From: Hexactinellida sp. DTS-2022
Taxonomy: Eukaryota; Porifera; Hexactinellida
Assembly: GCA_028753945.1 (NCBI GenBank)
Contig: JAPNXP010000015.1
Location: 1,984,001 to 2,048,000 of the forward strand
Length of the DNA stretch: 64,000 nucleotides
Direction: 5' to 3'
The translations under genes and the position numbers were made by a program. Numbering within the stretch: position 1 is the first letter of the stretch; the number at the start of each line of letters is the position of its first letter. Positions 55,988 to 64,000 of this stretch are shown here, in pieces. The notes beneath the pieces are model-generated. The model saw only the letters and a list, made by a program, of their open reading frames with translations. It did not search any database and was not told the DNA's origin.

Positions 55988-58900
55988 AAGTTAACAGATG
56001 AATTAGACCAGCAATGCTATCTGAATAACACAAGTCACTCACCTGCTGGACCTTGTGTCGCACCTGTTCAAACACACCTAGGTTGTAGGCCTCACGAGTG
56101 TACTCGAAGCGCAGATGTTCTGCCAGAATCAGAGGTCTGTTCTGGAACAACTGTTCCATCAGTTGCTTCTCCACTCCCTCAAAGTCGTAACTCACGAGGC
56201 TTCCTTGTCCGAGAGCTAGTGAGTAGTGAGCGTGTGACAGCAGCAGAGGCTGGAGCTGCTCCTCGTACTCAATCACGTGACGACCTTTCAACTCACGGAG
56301 TGGCACCTTGTCGCTGCGGGACCTGATACAATACAAACTAAACACTCAACTGTCTACAGCACACATGTCAGCAGTCACTGATAGGAGTATACCTACCCTT
56401 TCACTCTGTCTCTGTAGGCGTGAACAAATGAGTTGTGCACCAGCACTAGGTAGTCAGTGAGTGAGGTGATCAGCACGCCCTCTCCTGTTGAGGATGCCAG
56501 CAGGTAGGCTAGAGAGGTAGCAGGAGTTATTTGTTGTTCAAGAGCTTCTTCCATTCTGAGACGACCATTCCTCTTCACCTCATCTCCTATCAATCTCCAT
56601 GCTGTAGACATACTCTCCACCAGTCGAGCGAACTCTGCTGATTCTTCTTGATTTTCTACAATAAAACACAGTACGCATTTATATAACATTAACATACTAC
56701 TCTGCAACACAAGTCGTAACGCTCCGACAAAGTTATTGAATTAGTGTATAGAAATAAAAAATTACTGGAGTGGAAATAATCAAAGAGTTCTCGAATATAC
56801 ATTAATGAATTCGGTGAAACTAAATGGATCGTGAATCGATTCATAGAAACAGAAGTGGGCCAAGTTAACATTTTTTGCTGGTAAACGAGTCTAACTTTGG
56901 ACCAGTCAAGTTTATCCGCTAACCATGATATAGACCCCGAAGATTTCATGTTGGCCGGACTAATCAAAAATTATTTCCGCTGTTCCTGCTGACCGTTTAA
57001 ATATTATATATTTATGCGCAAATGAGGACAATACAGCAAATGAAAATTACGTATTACAGAATGATCAACACTCAACAGGGCGTTTTAACATTGAAGTACC
57101 TCTCCTAATTTGTGCTAAGAACTGCTTAATAGTTGTGTTAGCAGCCTCTCTCCTGTTCAGTCTGTATTGGAACCTATCTCCCACTCGTCTCTGCAGCTGT
57201 ACAATATCTGGTAAGTAACGAGTCACAAACAATCGGCTTTCTTCTTTCAAAAACTTGGAGACTAGAGGACAGTTCTCTTTCGTTGTGAGATTAGTTGTAC
57301 TGAAGCTCTGAGAGAAATGCTCCAGACTCACAATAGTCCTGTAGCGCCACAGGTGAGGCAAGGGGTTATCTGGTTCTGGTTCGTCTCTCTCGTACACGAT
57401 TCTAAGTTGAGATATATTAAAGAGATAGTCATTAACGAGTTGTGTTTCTAACAGCAACGTATTAACCTGAGTAGTGGATTGTTAGCAATCCTCTTCTCAC
57501 TCAGCACCTGCTGCATCTGTCTCTGTACATCTGTGTCTAGAGAGGTGAGTATCGGCTGAATGAACTTCTTGTCAAACTCCTTCTCCCACTGCTCTCTCAG
57601 CTCACGCTGTGTCAGCTCAGTAGGAATACCACCTGTAGCATAGCAGTCCGTCACAGCAGCTAATAGCACTAGACTGCTATAGAATGTGTTGGAGAGTTTA
57701 ACTCACATGGCTCTCCTGCTGTCTGCATAAGAGACCTGATGACCAGATGGAGAAGGAATGTAGCTTCTTCAAAGTTCTTTCCTATCAGTCCAGCTAAATC
57801 CCTCACGTCTCTCTCCAGGTGTTGGTAGAAGAAGGTAGGCAGGTCTCTGGGGTCTTCTAATCCTCCTTTCACTAGAGAAGGTAGCGCTTGACTCCTGTCA
57901 GTGGGATGTTTGGAACAAGATGACCAGATGAAGCAGATGTCCATTAGGATACGAATTAGAGATACGGATGCAGGAGAGAGTGATCTAGTTTTAAGTATTG
58001 ATTGTTAATAGTGATTTTAGAACTGGTCCACTACATAGTAGTCGGCACAGTAAAAAACATCAGTAAATGAAAAGATTTTAATTGTAATGCTTGAATAATT
58101 CTACCTTTCAGAACTTGGAATATTCTGTCTCTGATCAACCCTCCCCAGAACATAGCCGGATTTAGTAGCATCAGCAGCAGTGTTGAGTACAGTGCCGACT
58201 TGTGTCACCCTTCCGTCCTGTTTTCCCACCCAGGAACCACAGTCTGGGCATATCTGAGCTTGAGTAGGCTTGCCGCACTATAAAAGTCCCATGATTGAAA
58301 CAGTTTAAGTCTCATTTAGTCTTACTTAAACAGTTAAGAACAGTATATTAGTTACCTCTCCAACGAAGTAGGCGTGTCCTTTATTGCAGTGGTACCATTG
58401 TCCCCTACCCTCTGTCTGCTGCACAACTTGTCTTACATGTAACTGATCATCCATCATTGTAGGAAACAGCTTATTAACAAGGGCGTTAGGATTCTGGTAT
58501 AACAGAGAGATGGGGGAGAACAGCTGAGGGAAAGCATTAGTGGATAGCATTATGGCCATGTGGTATATTGCTCGAGAGAGGGCCAATTGGTTGTTGTTGG
58601 ATTGAGGAAAGAAATGCAAACTTTGGAGAATCCCATCTCCCAAATTATTTGACAACATTTCAAGACCGATTTGTAGTAATTCATTTTGAATATTGCTCAG
58701 ATTTGTATTGAAGAGTTCTCTCAAAGCCAGATACTTCTATTGTAATAAATATAGGGCTGAAACGAATATACCGAATATTCGGATATTCGTTCGAAATGAT
58801 TGAACGAATATTCGTTTGACGAATATTAGATTGAAACGGATATTCGTTGTCTAATTCTGGACAACAACAAGACTTTTGTATAGCTTAGAGATATCGAAAA

Positions 58901-61620
58901 TATAAATTCCCACTTAAACTAGCTGATTATTAGTTAACTTATGTATAATACACTTTGTAACTATTATTATCCATTCTAACATTATCAAAAACCTATTTTC
59001 CAATGTATTTTGTCTCTAGAAATTGATTTAATGCTTAGTCATCCAAACGAACGAATATTCGAATATTCGTTCGTTTAGAAAAAGGTTCGTTCGTTACATT
59101 TCGAATATTCGTTTCAGCCCTAAATAAATATATAATAAATAATTTAACGGACGAGTAGTATCGAATTATATCAATTTATATGTACACGTATAAATAACTT
59201 TACTACATTATACCTCGGTTTGACGGACATCCCCTCTCGTTGCCGACTTAGATACAACTTGGAAGATCGAGTATAGATAATATTCGACGTTAGTATCCAT
59301 TTCCTGTAAAACAAAGTATTAATTGTCAATCAATAAGTCAATTAGTTCTCTTCAGTTTAAACCTACGCACATACCTGTGGACCAACTACGTCACTATCAA
59401 AGTAGTGCTGGAGGGCTTCCTTCCTCTGACTGACATTAGCCTGCTCAGCAGAATACTTCAACTTCGCATAATTGTCTCCATATATTATGAAATAGTCTGG
59501 TGATACGTACTGTGACTAGATGAAGAAAGGTAGATATTCAAACATTACTTAATTAGCTTAAGCATTGATGCTATTTATATGCATGCAAATTGAATTAATA
59601 TTATACCTCGACCATCCTCTCCAAAACTTGTTTTGGTATAACCCATGAGCAGGTACGGTTAGGAGTGATCAGAAGCAGCGTATCACTCCCTAACTGACGG
59701 TATACGTTCTTAAGTAGGAATACATGGAGATCTTCATACCCCTGCATCAAACAAATGTCTTTAAAAATAAAGATTAACCTCTGTCTCTCTCTCAATATAT
59801 GATCAGGTGTATCCGATCGTGTTCTTAGAAGGTCATAGCACTCAATGATCCAGTGAGATATGTGGATACAGATAAATCTCAGAGTAGCTATCTTCTCTAG
59901 TAACTCATAAGATAAAATGGTTCGTTTAGAGATTCCATGTATACCAGTGCATAATATTTTTTCCGTAATAAATATCTTTTCTAATATATTATGTTGTTCT
60001 TCAGAGTTTTGCTGTTTAAAATGCTGGTGATGTGAATCCTAAGTAACATATTTACATTAAGCTTTCAATGTCATCTGAATTCATAAGGTTAATAAGTTCA
60101 TTCATACCTCTATTGATTGTATTATTATCATGTAGAGTTCCTGATTTGTTTCTAAGTTTTCTAAATCTGGAAGAGGTCTGGAGAGGTAGTGAGAAATGAT
60201 CTCTGTGAAGACATCTCTCCTAGAGAACATTAGTGAATAAAATAGGAAATTGGTTATATAAATATGAAATAAAGTGCATACCTATGTTTGATCATAATCT
60301 GTAGTAGAAATGTTTTGAATGAAAGAGAGGGGTTGAGTCCATTCTTCTTAAACATGGTGATAGAACTCCTCTCATTCCTTTCCAGCTCCTTCATATTATT
60401 CTCATCCAGCACTACAAGTCCCACCAGTAGCTCTATAAGGTCTGCACTGGAGTGGCCTTCTGGCAGACATCTGAATGTTAAGCTTGTAAGGATGTCAATG
60501 AAGAATCTCGTTGCGCATTCTCTCATCTTCTGCTTACGCGAAATTTCACTTCTATGTAATACATAATTATTAATTACGTATTTAATTATCTGAGCACAAA
60601 AACAAATATGCCAATAAAGTCGCTCCCGCTTAAATTGATTTACTTTGGTTGAGGATAATTTGACCCAATTAACCGAAAATATTGCAAGCCAAACTGTGCA
60701 GCTGTGATTCTATTCAGTAAATCCTATAAAATGCTGGTCCATTTAATTAACACGCAACAATTTCGCTCAATGAACTAAAATGACGTGATTAATGAATCAG
60801 GACTAAGTTAAATTGTAAAAGTAGAAATCAGACGAACCTTTGACCTCCAGGTATATTTTTCAAACAATTTGATAGGATATCAAGTATGTCTTGAATTGTC
60901 TGAACAGAAGTGAAGTCCGGTGTTTCAGTTAAAATCTAAGAAAATTATAAAGAATGAATATGAATCAGTTATTAATTATAATTGCAATATAGTTACCATA
61001 AATATTCTGTTGATACTACTCTCTGTACAACTTAATCCTACTGACAGGCTACAATGTGATACGAACAGCTGCACTGCGATTATTCTGTTCCATTTAGATC
61101 TATAATATATGTGCATACAGTAAAATAACGCATCTTGGAATAAGTAGTAAACAAAACAAACTAGCCTACGAGTGTACAATAAAACGTACTTAAGTTTATC
61201 GACAGTTGTCTTGTATTCATGGTCATTTCGTCTATTAAAACTCAATCCCTTCTCCACAATTGGTTGCCATTGTCTGATCTCAGTCACATACTTCTCAGCT
61301 AACTCCTCTCCAGCAGTACGCTCTTTCCTATGGTAACACAATGTTATTATCTCTTCTAACAGAACTAGTTCTAAACAAGTCAGCTTTATGTCCTTTATCT
61401 TTCTCATTTCTGTGATACTTTTAAATATTTTGTCCTCCAAAGTGCTCTCCAACAAGAATGCCTCTTGCAAGAGATCCAACAGCTGTTTCGATTCTTCATA
61501 AGCACAGTATATTTTAGGAATTGTAAGCTCTCGTTTTAAACAGTTCTCGCTTCGTTCTCCATCATCCACTTCGTATGTTGGGAAGTATTCAATACACAAC
61601 AGAAGCACAGACTCATATAC
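54915..61620 (-). CDS. RNF213-like E3 ubiquitin ligase, C-terminal part (19 exons)
   Basis: Exons, 5' to 3' on the minus strand: 61,620-61,190; 61,099-60,997; 60,935-60,838; 60,551-60,282; 60,219-60,108; 60,038-59,607; 59,515-59,375; 59,303-59,214; 58,736-58,356; 58,277-58,105; 57,984-57,707; 57,632-57,467; 57,401-57,100; 56,655-56,397; 56,322-56,043; 55,947-55,738; 55,686-55,597; 55,539-55,370; 55,089-54,915 (TAA). All junctions are GT-AG and the joined frame (about 1,386 codons) has no stop. The RZ finger spans exons 9-10: WYHCNKGHAYFVGE / CGKP, CPDCGSWVG. Downstream RYLPDIVQLQRRVGDRFQ and FYQHLERDVRDLAGLIGKN fit the RNF213 C-terminal region. In known RNF213, this finger transfers ubiquitin, including to bacterial lipopolysaccharide. 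No C3HC4 RING is seen in the ~670 residues before the finger. The 5' AAA and upstream parts lie beyond the window or past the repeats at 61.7 kb. An intact frame suggests a functional host gene. Confidence 0.85.
55108..55309. mobile_element. Tc1/pogo-type MITE in last intron of the RNF213-like gene
   Basis: Third copy of the TCAGGTTCTTTTATTATG family, with CATAATAAGCGAATTCAAC and CACAATAAGCTGAATG. It lies in the final intron (55,090-55,369), making it the longest of the nearby introns. Confidence 0.75.
55948..55982. repeat. (GA)n / (CT)n in a splice acceptor tract
   Basis: On the minus strand a run of about 30 bases of CT forms the pyrimidine tract directly before the acceptor of the exon at 55,947. 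Confidence 0.85.
58021..58056 (-). repeat. 37-bp palindrome, shortened, in an intron
   Basis: Reads ACTGGTCCACTACATAGTAG then TCGGCACAGTAA: the central TATAC/GTATA pairs are lost from both arms. It sits in the intron between the RZ-finger exon and the following exon, far from any hairpin array. Confidence 0.8.
58752..59122. mobile_element. hAT-type MITE, copy 2, in RNF213-like intron
   Basis: Same family as 6776-7166, in the opposite orientation. Exact 8-bp duplication AATAAATA (58,744-58,751; 59,123-59,130). On the minus strand its end lies 15 bp before the acceptor of the exon that starts at 58,736. Confidence 0.92.
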
Positions 61621-61629
61621 CTAGCAAAG

Positions 61630-62570
61630 TATAGTATAATTGTTGTAAATTAGTAAGTAAAATATATAGAAATATAATGTCATGTTGTTGATAGAGTAAA
61701 TGTAATAATATAATTACAGTACATATTGGATATAGTGATAATGGTGGGGACATCTGATTTGTGGCCAAATTATCACTATATCCAATATATCACTATATCC
61801 AATATATCACTATATCCAATATATCACTATATCCAATATATCATTATATCCAATATATCATTATATCCAATATATCACTATACCCATTATATCACTATAT
61901 CCACTGTATCACCGCATCTAATATATGACTGTATACATTGTCAATACTTATATTCTGAAAAGAATAATCAAATTCCTTTTCAAATTCAAGTGGTAACGAT
62001 ATTTATACTGTAAAATATGAAATTATGGGGTCCAAGGAAGGTCAAAAATCCAATATTCTTGTGTAATCTGTACACAAATTATCACTATATCCAATAATGA
62101 TATCACTATAACCAATAAAATTTGTATGAGATTTGCTCGGGGACGCACCTAAAGCTGCAAAATTATCACTATATCCAATATATCACTATATCCAATACAG
62201 GGTTTTATCCAGGCGTATGCGACGCGCCTCAGGCGCGTAATTTCAAAAGAAAACTTTTCTAGGCGAGCGAAAATTGAGAGATTCTCCCATAGACGTAATA
62301 CAAATTGAGCATTTTAGACGCGTGTGAGCGAGCTCAATCTTAATCTAGGCGCGGGGGAAATTTTTCCTGTATGAAGCCTGATCCAATATCACTATATCCA
62401 TTATGTACTGTAATAATTAAAGATCATAAAAGAACTACAATGATTTTGATGTGTAAAATTAAAACATTACGTTAGTTATAGATTTTTTACTAAAACTGAT
62501 CTTTTGAGATTACGCATTGAACTAGCTTTGAAATGAAATTAAATTAATTAATAGTTCCACACTTGTTATA
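61630..62570. repeat. CACTATATCCAATATAT minisatellite
   Basis: At least nine near-perfect 17-bp units at 61,772-61,900 and scattered units to 62,200 and 62,388. It lies upstream of the first visible RNF213-like exon, probably in an intron, and is interrupted by a hAT MITE. The remaining ~170 bp to 62,570 is unique AT-rich DNA. Confidence 0.85.
62198..62380. mobile_element. hAT-type MITE in the minisatellite
   Basis: Ends CAGGGTTTTATCCAGGCG and, reversed, CAGGCTTCATACAGGAAA. ATCCAATA occurs at both flanks (62,190-62,197; 62,381-62,388), the expected 8-bp duplication, although it also equals part of the minisatellite unit. Confidence 0.75.
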
Positions 62571-62579
62571 ATGGTAGAA

Positions 62580-63110
62580 GAGAGTGGTTGGAAACGACTA
62601 AATTCAGACGGCGAACTACAAACAAATTGGCAGGTTCGAAAATGGAGACGTCGTTAATTTTTGGATGATTTCGAAATTTGCTGTTTAGCTAAAGAATGGT
62701 TAAACGAAAGAGAATGCTCTGATATTCGGTACTTTCCTTAAGGGCGAAACACTCGAGGTATACAAGTCTCGTAACTGGGTGAGTATAGTATACAATCCTG
62801 TAAAGAAAACGTATATACTAATTATTACTTTCAAATCGGAGGATATCGAATTCACTTTTAAGTGAATTTCTTGAGCGTTCGATTTATCCGGGAGAGACGC
62901 CTTCTAAAATATCTTAATGAACTGTAATGCCATATAAAAGAGCTTTTCCAGGAATGGCTGATGAAGCGAAAACAACTACTTTTTGAACAATATATACGGG
63001 GGCTTCCAAAAGAGTAAACTAAATTATTTGTCCATCGCCTAATGTTAGAACAACAGATGAAGCTATGAAGAGAGCTCAAGTGGTTTTACGCATGCATGAA
63101 TTACAGCAAC
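62580..63110 (+). pseudogene. Ty3/gypsy-type gag fragment, frameshifted
   Basis: Pieces in different frames follow gag order: GELQTNWQV, DDFEICCLAKEW, FLERSIYPGETPSKYLNEL, FPGMADEAK, FEQYIRGLPKE and TDEAMKRAQVVLRMHELQ. The W, RGE(T)xxxY and I-x-GL positions are usual for retrotransposon gag capsid regions. Several frame breaks, no protease or polymerase and no LTR seen. A decayed remnant. Confidence 0.5.
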
Positions 63111-63420
63111 AGCAGACTTCAGAGAACGTGCTACAGTGAAAAAAATAAGTGATAATATTGACTTTGCTAGAGTGATTATTAGACCTACACTTGAGAGAAT
63201 AAAAAAATATCTCCTGACATGGCCTACTTAATATACGGCTATATATGTTCCCGAGTAGGCCAAGAAAGAAGAAGGCCAGTTTCTAATTTTCATTTTAGGA
63301 TAAACTATGCCTCCTATTGTTGTTATTTGGGTTGTATATGTGGTAATCAACCATTGCGAGTCCAATGGAACCACTTTTGAGAATCTCAGATTTGTGGTTA
63401 AGCTGTTTAGGCGCAATTTA

Positions 63421-63507
63421 AGTATTGAGTACCAGATAACATTACGGAATTTACAAATTCCTAGTATTGAGTACCAGATAACATTACGGAATTTACAAAT
63501 TCGAGCC
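63421..63507 (+). repeat. 43-bp tandem duplication
   Basis: AGTATTGAGTACCAGATAAC followed by ATTACGGAATTTACAAATTC occurs twice in direct succession with no difference. Confidence 0.9.
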
Positions 63508-63508
63508 C

Positions 63509-64000
63509 TTCGGTCTCGGTCACTTCGCGACGGATCACCTCTTACAAAAGTCGAGAAGCGACTTTTGTTCGTTCGTGTTAGACACTACGCAACACAATTA
63601 ATTAACGGAAGCTTTGCGGCCTTACTCTCCTCAAATATCACTCATATTAAATAAGTTAAACCTGTGACTTGTAAATTACACTACTCAATTCAGTATGCTG
63701 CTATTTGGGACCCCAGTGTGTCAATATATTAGTTAATTAATAAATTCATGGTATTTACAAGTTCAACCATGATTTACTGCATAGTAAATTGTTTGTAAAT
63801 AGTTGAATTACTTTGATAGTAATATTATGCATGCTTATGGAAGCCAAACTGGATTAATCAAGTATGCAATTTCGAAATAATGTAGCTGAAGATTAAATCA
63901 TCAAACCTCAATATGTGCAATGACGCAGCAATTGGAGGTTACATTTTTGTTATTGCCTGGCTCAAATTTAGGGGCGCCGAGAGGTTTTGCGGGCCCCAGG
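63509..64000 (-). repeat. CGCGAAGCG hairpin repeat, copy C, reverse orientation
   Basis: Matches 43,440-43,478, 43,953-44,050 and 44,100-44,378 in reverse: AGCCCTTCGGTCTCGGTC, AGTCGAGAAGCGACTT, GACACTACGCAACACAATTA, then GTATGCTGCTATTTGGGACC. It shows the empty site of the hAT MITE at 43,479. At about 63,970 a new sequence GGGGCGCCGAGAGG begins, probably another insertion cut by the window edge. Confidence 0.85.

Noticed and set aside
56689-56967. Minus-strand ORF of 92 codons between two RNF213-like exons
   Set aside because: The flanking exons join in frame without it (57,100 to 56,655), so it is intronic, possibly a small unclassified insertion.
61726-62013. Plus-strand ORF of about 95 codons with repeated ISLYPIYHYIQY
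   Set aside because: Translation of the 17-bp minisatellite; there is no other coding sign.
62858-63079. Minus-strand ORF of 73 codons
   Set aside because: Antisense to the gag-like fragment, which shows the recognisable residues on the plus strand.

Overview
This is AT-rich nuclear DNA of a metazoan, probably a marine invertebrate such as a sponge or another early-branching animal. The species cannot be named from the sequence. Genes are split by short GT-AG introns, and most of the window is transposable elements and satellite-like repeats. I saw no rRNA, tRNA, CRISPR array or prokaryotic operon.

Layout. 1-14,430 is a tandem array of 0.85-1.4 kb monomers, each carrying a ~112-bp hairpin. 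It is interrupted by a Ginger-like MITE and a hAT-type MITE. 14,438-18,943 is an almost complete P-element (THAP9-like) inserted in one monomer and itself split by a hAT-like element. The array resumes at 18,951-24,684, broken by a MULE (20,564-22,409) and a hAT-type MITE. 24,685-28,477 is a 3.8-kb long-inverted-repeat element that landed inside one hairpin; the array fragment continues to ~29.3 kb. 29.4-36 kb is a low-repeat stretch with a SLU7-like terminal exon, several TA-flanked MITEs, a hAT fragment and a decayed non-LTR reverse transcriptase. 36-41.6 kb holds a deleted MULE copy and more array, including a fresh 1,273-bp tandem duplication. 41.6-44.4 kb holds microsatellite-headed and hairpin-bearing repeats. 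44.5-50.8 kb is a nest: a P-element fragment abuts a hAT transposase gene, which is split by a Ginger1 transposon (integrase plus OTU protease), which is split again by two MITEs. 51-53.3 kb has array remnants and MITEs.

Host genes. The one substantial host gene is on the minus strand at 54,915-61,620: 19 exons joining into an open frame of about 1,386 codons that encode the C-terminal part of an RNF213-like giant E3 ubiquitin ligase with its RZ zinc finger. A single SLU7-like C-terminal exon (30,740-30,940, plus) is the other recognisable host coding sequence. 61.7-64 kb holds a 17-bp minisatellite, a decayed Ty3/gypsy gag and another copy of the 43-44 kb repeat.

The window is mainly a fossil record of cut-and-paste transposition. 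Target-site duplications can be read directly for the MULE (9 bp), thirteen hAT-type insertions (8 bp, a few imperfect), Ginger-like elements (4 bp) and the P-element (7 bp). In several cases a related empty site or a restored reading frame confirms them. Exon limits were worked out by eye from splice sites and frame continuity; family assignments rest on motif recognition, without any database search.
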